Made by a program: the position numbers and the translations under genes. Positions 1-8,338 of a stretch of 64,000 nt of DNA are shown here, piece after piece. Origin of the DNA: Teichococcus wenyumeiae (lineage in GTDB: Bacteria; Pseudomonadota; Alphaproteobacteria; Acetobacterales; Acetobacteraceae). Each line of letters starts with the position of its first letter. Within the stretch, counting starts at the first letter, position 1. The notes beneath the pieces were generated by a model, which worked only from the letters and a program-made list of their open reading frames with translations, had not been told where the DNA came from and made no database searches. The stretch is taken from the NCBI RefSeq assembly GCF_003696345.1, contig NZ_RFLX01000009.1:124001-188000 (forward strand). The letters run 5' to 3'.

Positions 1-1705
1 ATTCACTACAATCAACCACGAAGGCCAGGCCACGGCTGGTCGGGATGCCAACCGTATCGGCATTCAGCGTGAACAAGGTCAGGCCCGCGAAAGCAAATCC
101 CGTCAGATTGCCTGGCGGTCCGGCGGGATTGCCGGAAAGCACCGCCATCTGCTCGAAGCCAATGCCACCACTGGTATCGATGGTCTGGCGGAAGGCGCGC
201 TGCCGCACATTCTCCGCTGCTGCCACCAGGCGGGGCGCGCCCTGCGCCGCCGCCGCTTGGTGCAATGGCACCACCGTGCCACCCGCGCGCGTGGCCGAGG
301 CGGTATAATCGATGGCCGTTCCGGTGAAGGCATAGGTGCCAACATAGGAGATTTCATAGACACAGTCATTGGCACCCCCCGTGTGGCGCGCGACAAAGGG
401 GCTGCACTGCTCCATCCGCACGCCACGTGCGATGATGCCGCGCTCATCCCCAGCCTCCAGCAGAAAGGGAATGGCGGCGACAGTGCCGGGCGTTCCCTGG
501 CGCTGCAGCTCGAAGCCAGGGCCGATGAACAGATGCGCGTTGTGGCGTGGATAGGCCCCGGGCGCGCAGGAGAAGCGCACGCCGAAGCGGTCCTTCGTCG
601 GATGCGTCGCCGAGGAGTTGGCGAAATGCCCGCCGATATAGCGGATGCTGTTGTTCCAGGCCGCCGCGGTCTCGCAGTGGATATCCAGGCCGATGCGGTT
701 GTCCACGATGCGGCCGAGCTGGAGGGTGCTGTCCTCGAAGCCGCGTTCCACGCCCTGGGTGCGGATGCCGATGGTGAAGCCTTCCACCTGCCGGATCTCG
801 ACATTGGAAGCATCGAGGTTGCGCAGCAGAATGCCGATATCGGCTTCATCCACCCAGTCCGACAGCGTGGCGCGCTGCACCCGCAGCCCCTTGTAGAGCT
901 CGGCGGCATTGCGCGCCCCGGCGCCATCGCCCAGCGTCAGCGCCGCATGGCCGCCCGGGCCGGCATAGAGGATCACGCCGCGCATGGTCATGCCCGGCGC
1001 GGCACCGGGCAGCAGCAGCGGCATGGTGGTGCGGAAGCTGCCCTCCCCGATCAGCAGATACTTGCCGGTGCCGGCCGCCGCGTTCATGGCCGCCTGCAAG
1101 GCCGGGCCATCGTCGCTGATGCCGTCGCCCATCGCGCCGAAATCACGGGCGGAGAGCACCTCGCCCATCTTGTCCGCCACGGTGCGCGCGATGGCGCCCA
1201 CCTGCGGCACCCGCAGCACGCCCTCCTCCCGCGTGAAGGCGGTGGCATTGCCCAGGCTGTCGAAGCCCAGCACGCGGTTGGCGCGTGCCATGCGGTCCGG
1301 CAGCACCAGGCCGGTGGGCGCCTCGCCCGGATTGGCGCGCAGCATGCTGCCGGTGTCGTCGCGGAATTCCTGCATCGCCGCCACCTGGCGGTCGAGGTCG
1401 TCATTCAGCGTATTGGCGCGCAGCAGCCCATTCGGCTGGAAGTCGCTGTTGCGCGCGATGACCATGCGGCGGCGCAGGGCCACCATGCTGCCGGCATGTG
1501 GCGCCTTGGCGAAGACGACGCTGCCGCCCTCGGAGGCGCCCGCGCCGCGCACCGCATAGCCGCTGGCGGCAACGCGCCCGTCCACGCGCACTTCCATGTC
1601 GGCGACCTGGAAGATCGGAAAGGGAAAGATGAAGACGGTTTGCGCGCCATCCGCCGCGTAATGCACACGCGGCGCAACGTCGCCGATGCGGATATGCTCG
1701 GCCAT
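1..1705 (-). CDS. Podoviral tail fibre/tailspike protein, C-terminus cut by window edge
   Basis: Virion receptor-binding protein, last gene of the visible phage module. I translated the minus frame from an ATG at 1705 to base 2 (568 codons) without a stop, so the gene continues off the left edge. Residues ~10-110 look like the T7 gp17 N-terminal tail-attachment domain (aromatic FIFPFPIF stretch, then a RRMVIARNSDF segment and a LNDDLDRQVAAMQ helix). Around residue 187 a DFGAMGDGISDDGPALQAAM motif marks the start of a right-handed beta-helix (pectin-lyase-like) spike. The ATG at 1705 is chosen over the out-of-frame ATG at 1718 because only it gives this protein; a GAGAGAT stretch precedes it. 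Family assignment is by motif; host receptor is unknown. Confidence 0.8.
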   Translation of the reverse strand, partial: MAEHIRIGDVAPRVHYAADGAQTVFIFPFPIFQVADMEVRVDGRVAASGYAVRGAGASEGGSVVFAKAPHAGSMVALRRRMVIARNSDFQPNGLLRANTLNDDLDRQVAAMQEFRDDTGSMLRANPGEAPTGLVLPDRMARANRVLGFDSLGNATAFTREEGVLRVPQVGAIARTVADKMGEVLSARDFGAMGDGISDDGPALQAAMNAAAGTGKYLLIGEGSFRTTMPLLLPGAAPGMTMRGVILYAGPGGHAALTLGDGAGARNAAELYKGLRVQRATLSDWVDEADIGILLRNLDASNVEIRQVEGFTIGIRTQGVERGFEDSTLQLGRIVDNRIGLDIHCETAAAWNNSIRYIGGHFANSSATHPTKDRFGVRFSCAPGAYPRHNAHLFIGPGFELQRQGTPGTVAAIPFLLEAGDERGIIARGVRMEQCSPFVARHTGGANDCVYEISYVGTYAFTGTAIDYTASATRAGGTVVPLHQAAAAQGAPRLVAAAENVRQRAFRQTIDTSGGIGFEQMAVLSGNPAGPPGNLTGFAFAGLTLFTLNADTVGIPTSRGLAFVVDCSE

Positions 1706-1766
1706 TCGGATCTCTCATACGAAAGGGTGAGGGAAAGCCCAGGCCTCGCGGCGGGGCGCGAAGTGT

Positions 1767-2207
1767 TCAGTCCAGCAGGTTGCGGACGGCGCTGCCGAAG
1801 CTGTTGCCGGCGCGCAGCCAGGTGGTCAGCGAGCCATCGGCGTTCAGCAGGCTGCTGCGGCCGGATGCCAGCCGGGCCTCATAGGTGCCGGCGCTGTCGG
1901 CGGCAGCCTCCGCAGCATCCTGCGCCAGGCCGGCGGTGATGGCGCCGGCCGAACCCTGGTCGGGGTTGACGCCGGACGCCGCCAGCCGCGCGCGGGTGGA
2001 GGAGACGGTGCGCTCCAGCTTGTCCTGCCGGCTGCGCGCCTCGGCGGCCTGCGCGGTGGCGAGCTGCTGCGCGCGGGCATCCAGGTCCTGCTGCTGCTGC
2101 CGCGCCTGCGCCTTGGCGGTGGCCGCCTGCTGCTGCCCCTGCCGCACGGTGCCGTAGAGCGAGGCCGCGGTGCCGGCGACAGCCGCGATGGGAACGAGTT
2201 GGGCCAT
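1767..2207 (-). CDS. Small internal-virion-like phage protein
   Basis: A 146-residue Ala/Gln-rich protein with a short hydrophobic N-terminus (LVPIAAVAGTAASLYGTV) followed by a long predicted coiled coil (residues ~23-75, QQQ-rich) and a Gly/Ala segment containing RLAASGVNPDQGSAG. Small alanine-rich proteins of this type, sitting between the tail nozzle and the large ejection proteins, are the gp14-like internal virion proteins of T7-like phages. The ATG overlaps the nozzle stop codon (TGATG), showing translational coupling; a TTG three bases upstream is less likely. No enzymatic motif is visible. Assignment rests mainly on position and composition. Confidence 0.6.
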   Translation of the reverse strand: MAQLVPIAAVAGTAASLYGTVRQGQQQAATAKAQARQQQQDLDARAQQLATAQAAEARSRQDKLERTVSSTRARLAASGVNPDQGSAGAITAGLAQDAAEAAADSAGTYEARLASGRSSLLNADGSLTTWLRAGNSFGSAVRNLLD

Positions 2208-4087
2208 CAATCGGTCATCCTGATCTCGGTGGTGACGGAAAGCAGCGTCATCGCCAGCGGCGTATCGCCCTCGATGCGCCAGAGCGGCTGGATGGTGTCA
2301 CGGCGCCAGCCCAGGCCGGGTAGCGTGACATCGCCGGTGAAGCGCTGGGGCGCCGCATCCAGCATCGGCGTGTCCATGCGGCGGAAGGGCACCAGCGCGG
2401 CGCCGCGCCCGAGATCGACGGCCAGCGCCGACGTCTCCAGCAGGCGGAAGGTCGCGCTCACCAGCCGCAAGGGCCCGGTGCGTGAGCCTGAGGGCGAGAA
2501 GAGCAGAGGTGGCAGCGGCTCCACCAGATGCGTGAAGCCGAGGCCCGCCTGCACGGCGAAGGCCGGCGCATCCAGCGTCACGGCACCACGGACCACAGGC
2601 ACGGGGCCGCGTGGCGCGCCATCGGCCACCACCTGCACGACCGTCCCCGGCAGATGGTCCAGACCTGCCCAGTTGGTCTTCTCGCTGCCGCTCTCGCCGG
2701 TCAGGCCGGCATCCACCGCCAGGGCATCATCGAACCGCTCCAGCCGCCAGCCGCCGATGCGGAAGGCAACGCACCAGACAGTGCCGTCGATCTCGGCCAG
2801 CGACGAGAAGCGGCCGTCTGTATCCTGCCGTGTCCAGGCCGTGACCTGCTCGGTGCGGTAAAGGGTCAGCGTGGCAAGCCAGCCGCTTTCCATCGCGACG
2901 TGCAGCAGCCGCCGGGTCTGGTCGTAAGCCATGGCCACTGGTGTCTGCACCAGATGCCGCGCCACCAACGCCAGATCGCTGGCCTGATAGGCCTGCTGCA
3001 CGTCGGTATAGGCATATTCATAGATCCCCTGCCCGGCGCGCGAGACGAAGATGGTGCTGCCATCGACATCCACCGGCGGGATCATCCGCGCCACGGCCGA
3101 GCCGATGCGCGTCTGCCGGTGCAACTGGATGGAAGCCGGCGTCATCGGGTCGCCCGTCACCATCCATTCGGCACCTGAGGTGAAGACCTGCAGATGCCGG
3201 CCGGAAAACACTGCGCGGATGGCATTCACCTGATCCGACAGCAGGCCGAATTCGATCGCCTGGTCATCCAGGCCAGTGCCGAGATCGAAGTTGAACAGGT
3301 CGCCGGAGCGGGAAAGCCAAAGCCGGTTGGGCAGGTCCCGCGTGCCGCCGATCACCAGCCTGTCCTGGTGGAAGCAAACGGTGACCGGCCAGCCGCGCGC
3401 GGCGCTGAAGGCGGCCTCGTCCCAATCGGCAGTGGCGGCGGTGCCATCCAAAGGCTGCTGCACCGTCGCCACCACTGTTGTCGGCGAGATGACCAGCGTT
3501 ACCAGCAACTTCTTCAGGCCGATGCGCAGCAGCGTATTGGCATGGCCCGGCCGGAAAACATCGGCACTGGCGGTCAGCGTCACAACGCCGGTCGTAGCGC
3601 TGCTGGCCAGCGTGGCCCCCGGCGGCGCGAAGCGATGAAAAGGCTGTTCAACGAAGGACCAGCCAGCGATGCTCCAGGCCGTGTGGCTGCTGCGGCTGAT
3701 GCGCTGCGGCGGCAGGTCCGGATGCACCACCAGCAGGGTGTCGGCGCTCTGGGTATAGGCGATGTGGTCCAACATGCCTTCCGTCCAGGGCGCCGCCAAC
3801 TGCGCCGCCAGAACATCGCCCATGAAGACCTGCAGCAGCCGGTCGGTCAGCACCAGCAGATAGGTCTGCTCGGTGTTGAACTCGAAGGCGATCAGCCGCG
3901 CCTTGCCCGGCAGCAGCGCGACATGGCGCAAGCCAGGGCGGCGCGTCACGCCGCCGGTTGGCTGGATGAAGACATTGCGCAGGCGCCGTGCGCCATTCTC
4001 GAAGGCGCGCAGGTCGCCCCGGCCCAGAAGCTGGTCGCCGAGTTCCCCCGCGGTGAAGCTGGTCTTGACGCTGCGGCCCATCGCCAT
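2207..4087 (-). CDS. Podoviral tail nozzle (tail tubular protein B, gp12-like)
   Basis: A 626-residue structural protein forming the tail nozzle that closes the DNA channel and carries fibres. The N-terminus has the family signature: SFTAGELGDQLLGRGDLRAF followed by NGARRLRNVFIQPTGGVTRRPG. The rest is beta-rich with no signal peptide, as in gp12-like proteins, whose usual size is 600-800 residues. It starts four bases downstream of the adaptor stop codon and overlaps the next gene. A second in-frame ATG lies six bases downstream. The order adaptor, nozzle, internal protein is the T7 order, which supports the call. Confidence 0.82.
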   Translation of the reverse strand: MAMGRSVKTSFTAGELGDQLLGRGDLRAFENGARRLRNVFIQPTGGVTRRPGLRHVALLPGKARLIAFEFNTEQTYLLVLTDRLLQVFMGDVLAAQLAAPWTEGMLDHIAYTQSADTLLVVHPDLPPQRISRSSHTAWSIAGWSFVEQPFHRFAPPGATLASSATTGVVTLTASADVFRPGHANTLLRIGLKKLLVTLVISPTTVVATVQQPLDGTAATADWDEAAFSAARGWPVTVCFHQDRLVIGGTRDLPNRLWLSRSGDLFNFDLGTGLDDQAIEFGLLSDQVNAIRAVFSGRHLQVFTSGAEWMVTGDPMTPASIQLHRQTRIGSAVARMIPPVDVDGSTIFVSRAGQGIYEYAYTDVQQAYQASDLALVARHLVQTPVAMAYDQTRRLLHVAMESGWLATLTLYRTEQVTAWTRQDTDGRFSSLAEIDGTVWCVAFRIGGWRLERFDDALAVDAGLTGESGSEKTNWAGLDHLPGTVVQVVADGAPRGPVPVVRGAVTLDAPAFAVQAGLGFTHLVEPLPPLLFSPSGSRTGPLRLVSATFRLLETSALAVDLGRGAALVPFRRMDTPMLDAAPQRFTGDVTLPGLGWRRDTIQPLWRIEGDTPLAMTLLSVTTEIRMTD

Positions 4088-4091
4088 GGTC

Positions 4092-4661
4092 TCACCCCCG
4101 CGCCATGATCAAAGGAAAATCCTCGATGGCCTTGACCGTGGCCTGCTGGCTATCGGCCAGTCGCGCGGCGCGGAATTCGCCATCAGCCATACGGTGCAGC
4201 ATCTCGGCGCGTGAGGTGCTTTCGGTCAGCGGGATGCAGAACTCGGCGGCCAGCCGCGTCGCCAGCGCGGCAGCGAAGAAGGGCGGAAATTCGCTTTCCT
4301 CAGGCCGGAACACATAGGTCAGCGTTACCTGATCGGCGTCGGTATGCAACCGCTGCTCGTGCAGGCGGTAGAACAAGCCACGCCCTGCACCGCCACTGCC
4401 GGAAGACAGCACGCGCAGGAAATCTGCTGGCATCTGGTAGGCATAGCGATAGTCAGCGAAGGGCAATTCCGCTAGGCGCGGCAGGTCCATCTGACCGGTG
4501 GCGAAGCTCCAGGGGTGGGAGGAGAGCATCGCGTCCCGCACGGAGGGATAGAGATTCGCCGCCACCTCCGCCTCGGCAGTACCTTCATCGAAGGAGGCGA
4601 CAGGCTGCGCGCCGATCTTGAGGAGCGCGCGCGAGCAGAGGACGAGAGCAGAGAGCGCCAT
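4092..4661 (-). CDS. Podoviral tail adaptor (tail tubular protein A, gp11-like)
   Basis: A 189-residue protein linking the portal to the tail nozzle. The N-terminal helix (ALSALVLCSRALLKIGAQPVASFDEGTAEA), then LYPSVRDAMLSSHPWSFAT and DYRYAYQMPADFLRVL, match the typical pattern of phage gp11/gp4-like adaptors, including the HPWSFA and YAYQLPxDxLR-type motifs. The ATG at 4661 has an AGGAG eight bases upstream, so the 39 residues further upstream in frame are not used. It follows the capsid gene across a hairpin. Confidence 0.83.
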   Translation of the reverse strand: MALSALVLCSRALLKIGAQPVASFDEGTAEAEVAANLYPSVRDAMLSSHPWSFATGQMDLPRLAELPFADYRYAYQMPADFLRVLSSGSGGAGRGLFYRLHEQRLHTDADQVTLTYVFRPEESEFPPFFAAALATRLAAEFCIPLTESTSRAEMLHRMADGEFRAARLADSQQATVKAIEDFPLIMARG

Positions 4662-4700
4662 CGGCAGAACTCCTGATCGGCGGTGGAAGACATGAAAGCC

Positions 4701-4725
4701 GGCCGGGGGCGCAAAGCCCCCGGCC
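4701..4725 (-). terminator. Hairpin between capsid and tail genes
   Basis: A perfect 10-bp stem (GGCCGGGGGC with GCCCCCGGCC) around a 5-base loop lies just after the capsid stop codon. In the minus direction it is followed by GGCTTTC rather than a long T-run, so termination may be partial. T7 has its Tphi terminator at the same place, after gene 10, where it raises capsid over tail expression; a similar role here is inference. Confidence 0.55.
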
Positions 4726-4734
4726 ACATTGCGC

Positions 4735-5571
4735 TCAGGCCTCGAAGGCGCGCATCCGCACCACGCCGGTCTCATCAACCAGCACCGCGCCTTGGCTCAT
4801 CATGTTGTTGACGAAATAGGCCGCGCGATCACCATGCCAGGTGATGTCGGTGGCGACTTCCTGCGCCACGCCGTGGCCGATGGCCGTCTTGTGGTAGAAG
4901 TAGCAGAAGCGCAGGTTGCCGCTCCTGGTCAGGCCGGAATGCGGCATCCAGGTCGCACCCAGCCAGCGCTTGGCCTGCGTGCCCTTCCAGGGCAGCTCGT
5001 CATCGCCGACATACTGGGTATTGGCGAATTCCGGGATCTGCAGCAGGTCGCTCCACTGCTTCCAGCCAACGATGGCAAAGCGGTTGCCGTCATCCGGCAC
5101 ATCGGCCGCACCCAGCATCTCGAAGGCCAGCAGCACCTTGGCCTTGGTCAGCCCGTCGGTGTCGGTGGTGCCAGCGGCGGTGCCGATAGCCTCCCGGGTG
5201 CCGGCATCCATGGCGGAGATGATCAGTTCATCCGTCTTGCGACCCAGCGCATAGGCGCCGGCATTGGCCACCACGGCGCGCTCGTCGATATTGGTCTTCA
5301 GCTCGTCCAGGCGGTCGATCCACTCACCGGCATAGTAATCCTGCAGGAAGCATTCCACATGGGAATGCGACAGGTTCATCACCGGCACCGCGCCGTTGCG
5401 CGCCTTCGCCGCCGCCGTGCCACGGCCGACGATGGGAAACACGGTGGAGGCGCCACGCACACCGTTCTTGCTGCGCACCGTGGGACGCAGCTTGCTGCCC
5501 TGGCGCTGATAGGCCTCATGCACCTCGGACTCGAACTGCTTCGCGAAAACCTGGTCGATCGTGGCGGACAT
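4735..5571 (-). CDS. Podoviral major capsid protein
   Basis: A 278-residue HK97-fold-type shell protein. It begins MSATIDQVFAKQFESEVHEAYQRQGSKLRPTV and contains the conserved pattern of this podoviral capsid family: conversion of an N-terminal helix into a beta-rich core, DELKTNIDERAVVANAGAYALGRKTDELI, and WKQWSDLLQIPEF...Y(V)GDDELP near the C-terminal half. The ATG at 5571 has AAGGA upstream; 33 upstream in-frame residues rich in Arg are rejected. The gene sits between scaffold and adaptor. A 212-bp gap upstream (5572-5783) holds no gene that I can see and could carry a late promoter. Confidence 0.85.
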   Translation of the reverse strand: MSATIDQVFAKQFESEVHEAYQRQGSKLRPTVRSKNGVRGASTVFPIVGRGTAAAKARNGAVPVMNLSHSHVECFLQDYYAGEWIDRLDELKTNIDERAVVANAGAYALGRKTDELIISAMDAGTREAIGTAAGTTDTDGLTKAKVLLAFEMLGAADVPDDGNRFAIVGWKQWSDLLQIPEFANTQYVGDDELPWKGTQAKRWLGATWMPHSGLTRSGNLRFCYFYHKTAIGHGVAQEVATDITWHGDRAAYFVNNMMSQGAVLVDETGVVRMRAFEA

Positions 5572-5783
5572 CGGATGTTCCTTGAAGGAGACTTCTGGGG
5601 GTGATGCCCGCACCGCACGGTTGGTCCCGGTATCGGGGCCGGCGATGCGCGCGCGCCGTCGCGCCCGCAATGGCGGGTTGGGCGAGGCGGATTCGGGAAG
5701 ACGGGCCGCCGGGGTGCATATGCACCGCGCCAGCGGCCCGCCGCGGCAGGGCGAGCGAGCTGCGAAACCCTGCCGCTATCGGC

Positions 5784-6497
5784 TCAGCTGTTGCCGAACA
5801 GCCGCTTGAAGCCTTCGGTCACGCGCTTGACGTATTCCGGCTCGCGGGTGCGCCAGTAGCGCGGGTCGCGCATCATCTTGCGCAAAGCCTGCTCATCCAC
5901 GCTGCCGGCGGGCTCGGCCTCGCGCGCCAGGCTGGGTTCGGCCTTGGCCATCATGCCATGCAACGCCAGCACGCCCTCGGCGGTGGTGGAGAGCGCCTCG
6001 AAAACGCCCGGCGGCAGATTGGCGCGGCCCCAGGCGGCGATCTGCGGCGCCAGGCGCTTGAACTGCGCCTCGCCGCCCAGCGCCTCGGCCAGCTTGCCGC
6101 GCTGCTTCTCGGCCTCGTAATCGGCGGCGGCCTCGGCGATCAGCGGCAGCAGGCGCTCGGCGGCCAGGTCATAAACCAGTTGCACCTGGGCACAGGTGAA
6201 GCCCGCCTCGTGCAGCCGCTTGTTGACCTCCGCATCCGGGCCGCAAAGGTCGTGCTTTGCTTCGACGCTGTATTCCTCATGCGAATCCGGCACGCCAATG
6301 GCGCGGCGGAAACGCTGCTTCTCCTCCTCCGGCGCATCCGGCGCGGGCGGGGCGAAGCGCTGTGACATGCGCTTCTCCAATTCCTTATAGGATTTCAGCA
6401 GCGCATCGACGCGCAGCGCGCCGGCCTCGTCCCGGAACTTCTCCGGCACATCCTCAGGCGCGTCCGGCGCCGCGGCTTCGAGCAGGTTCTCGGACAT
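5784..6497 (-). CDS. Phage capsid scaffolding protein
   Basis: A 237-residue acidic, helix-rich protein that would template procapsid assembly and then leave the shell. It has a Pro/Asp-rich N-terminus, the segment DALLKSYKELEKRM (a typical scaffold motif), a long charged helical centre and a basic C-terminus (RDPRYWRTREPEYVKRVTEGFKRLFG) suited to capsid binding. The ATG at 6497 is preferred to a GTG at 6509 because the ATG has GAGGAG about 11 bases upstream; that GAGGAG also encodes the last residues of the portal. Position between portal and capsid is diagnostic. Confidence 0.8.
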   Translation of the reverse strand: MSENLLEAAAPDAPEDVPEKFRDEAGALRVDALLKSYKELEKRMSQRFAPPAPDAPEEEKQRFRRAIGVPDSHEEYSVEAKHDLCGPDAEVNKRLHEAGFTCAQVQLVYDLAAERLLPLIAEAAADYEAEKQRGKLAEALGGEAQFKRLAPQIAAWGRANLPPGVFEALSTTAEGVLALHGMMAKAEPSLAREAEPAGSVDEQALRKMMRDPRYWRTREPEYVKRVTEGFKRLFGNS

Positions 6498-6505
6498 GCG
6501 GGCAG

Positions 6506-7951
6506 TCACTCCTCGGTGGGGGCGATGGGGGTCAGGATCCCGGCCGGCGCGGCCAGCGCGCGGGCCAGGTGTCGGGTGGCGGCGACGAGGTCGATCTGCT
6601 TCACCGCCTCGGCGCCAAGCGAGGAAGCCGCCTGCAGGAACAGCAGCGTATTCGCCGCATCGGCACGGCCCTGCACGCGGGCCAGCGGCGACTGATAGGT
6701 CAGCCGCGCCTCGCGCCCATCCAGCAGCATCGGCGGCACCTCGCCGCGACGGCGCAGGATGGAGAGGCAGCGCGCCACCAGCGGCGAGAGCAGTTCTGAT
6801 TGCAGCCGGCCGTAGGTCGCGCCCAGCAGGCGCGCGGTCTGGGCGGAACGCTCCAGCACCTCGGTCGCCGTCATGCGGGCGTCCTGCGGCGCGGAAAGCC
6901 GGTCGGCCAGCAGCGCGGCACGGATGCGGCGGCGCTGGTCCTCCAGCACCAACTGGGAGACATCGAAATTCCCTGGCGCCGCCAGCGGCGTCAGGCCAGA
7001 GGAACCCGGCGCCTTCGGAATGATGGCGCCCGGCACCAGCCGCACCGTGGCCGGGTTCAGCACGCCGTCATCCTCGGCCTGCCAGATGCCGGTGGCGGCG
7101 ATGGAGGCGTTCTTCAGCACCAGCTCCACCACCTTGTTGGCGGTGCGGATATCCGGCAGCGTCTTCATCACCGGGCCACGGCCATAGGTCTCGCCCGGCG
7201 CCTTCAGCCAGCGGAAGGCAATGAAGGGGCTCTCGGCAAAACGTCCGGTGGCCAGCGGCACGGCACGGCCGTCATGATCCAGCACGGCCAGGTAGCCGCA
7301 GCCGCCGCGCCCATCCGGCCAGACCGCCTCCACCACCCGGAAGCGCGGCGGGGCATCACCCCCCTCCTCCGGCTCCAGCCCGGCGGGCAGGATAGCGGCG
7401 GGGTAGCGGCGGGCAATGGCGCCGGCCTCCAGCATCGTGGCGCGATAGACCGTGTCCAGCCGCCCGCCAGCGCCTTCCTCCAGCACCGCCTGGGTCAGCG
7501 GCACGGCGGTGAAGCGCAGCGCGCTGCTCTCGCCCGGCGGCGCCTCCTCCACCAGCAGCACGCCGGTGCCGGCCACCACCAGGTCCAGGAAGGCCTGGTG
7601 CATTTCCAGCGCGAAGTTGGAGCGGTCCAGGTGCCCTTGCAGCACCTCCGCCGCTTCTTCCAGTGCGGCGGCGGCGGCGGCGGCATCCGGCCCTTCCTCC
7701 AGCGCCCGGCTCGGCGCCAGGCCGAACCAGCGGGACCAAGGCGGCGTCAGCTCGGCCAGCAGGCTGGCGGAAAGCTGCTCGGCGGCATCGGCGGCGGTGG
7801 CGTCATAGAGCATCGGGCCGCCGCTGCCTGGCGTCGTGGCCAGCACATGGTCGTAGCATTCGCGCCAGACGGCTTCCCAGGGCCGGCGGCGCTCCAGCGC
7901 GGCGGCATGGCGGGCCAGCACCGCTTCCGGCGTCATCTCGTTGCGGGGCAT
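6506..7951 (-). CDS. Podoviral portal (head-tail connector) protein
   Basis: A 481-residue portal protein of the T7 gp8-like head-tail connector family, forming the dodecameric DNA gateway. Recognisable stretches are WRECYDHVLATTPG, the LYDATAADAAEQLSASLLAELTPPWSRWFGL segment near residues 45-80 (DxTAxxAxxxLAxxLxxxLTPPxxRWFxL signature), and GETYGRGPVMKTLPDIRTANKVVELVLKNASIA in the middle. Length is within the family range (450-560). It is read from an ATG with GGGGGA upstream, three bases after the preceding small gene. Confidence 0.88.
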   Translation of the reverse strand: MPRNEMTPEAVLARHAAALERRRPWEAVWRECYDHVLATTPGSGGPMLYDATAADAAEQLSASLLAELTPPWSRWFGLAPSRALEEGPDAAAAAAALEEAAEVLQGHLDRSNFALEMHQAFLDLVVAGTGVLLVEEAPPGESSALRFTAVPLTQAVLEEGAGGRLDTVYRATMLEAGAIARRYPAAILPAGLEPEEGGDAPPRFRVVEAVWPDGRGGCGYLAVLDHDGRAVPLATGRFAESPFIAFRWLKAPGETYGRGPVMKTLPDIRTANKVVELVLKNASIAATGIWQAEDDGVLNPATVRLVPGAIIPKAPGSSGLTPLAAPGNFDVSQLVLEDQRRRIRAALLADRLSAPQDARMTATEVLERSAQTARLLGATYGRLQSELLSPLVARCLSILRRRGEVPPMLLDGREARLTYQSPLARVQGRADAANTLLFLQAASSLGAEAVKQIDLVAATRHLARALAAPAGILTPIAPTEE

Positions 7952-7954
7952 CGG

Positions 7955-8191
7955 TTATTCCCCCAGCAGGGTCTTGCGGGCGCTAGCGGCGGGGCGCGGT
8001 GCCTCCCCCAGCACGCCGCGGTCGGAGGTGGCGATGGTGCCGACCAGGCCGCGCCGCGCGCGCTCCTGGTTCTCCACGCGCGCCGCCTGGGCGGTGGCCG
8101 CCACCTCGGCCGCGTTCACGGCGGGGGCAACGGCGGCGGGCTGGGATGCGGTCACCACCACCGGCTTCGGGGCTTTCATCAGGCCACCCAT
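7955..8191 (-). CDS. Small phage-module protein of unknown function
   Basis: A 78-residue Ala/Val/Pro-rich protein immediately upstream of the portal gene, with a strong ribosome-binding site (AAGGAG, ten bases before the ATG). It has no predicted membrane segment or enzymatic motif; the C-terminal half (ARRGLVGTIATSDRGVLGE) has a short Gly-rich stretch like the small proteins often encoded just before podoviral portals. Spacing to the portal start is three bases, so the two are probably co-translated. Function not recognised. Confidence 0.6.
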   Translation of the reverse strand: MGGLMKAPKPVVVTASQPAAVAPAVNAAEVAATAQAARVENQERARRGLVGTIATSDRGVLGEAPRPAASARKTLLGE

Positions 8192-8232
8192 GCGCGTGCG
8201 GACTCCTTGTGGCTGCGGCAGGAACCCGGCCC

Positions 8233-8276
8233 CAAAAAGAAACGGGCCCGTGCCGAGGGATCGGCGCGGGCCCGTT
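8233..8276 (-). terminator. Intrinsic terminator upstream of the portal operon
   Basis: A 16-base inverted repeat (AACGGGCCCGTGCCGA with TCGGCGCGGGCCCGTT, one mismatch) around a 4-base loop. On the minus strand it is followed by TTTCTTTTT, a clear intrinsic terminator. It separates the two promoter-proximal genes (8339-9357) from the portal-to-fibre genes, so structural gene expression needs readthrough, antitermination or a promoter in the ~40 bp before the gene at 8191. It resembles the element at 19711-19746. Confidence 0.75.
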
Positions 8277-8338
8277 CAAGTTCGGGGGGATCGGGAGGAA
8301 GGTCAGCGGGCGCAGCTCGCCCGTTGACGAAGCTGGTT

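Noticed and set aside
257..1939. A 560-codon plus-strand frame in the phage region
   Set aside because: Opposite the tail-fibre gene, with low-complexity composition and no phage motif.
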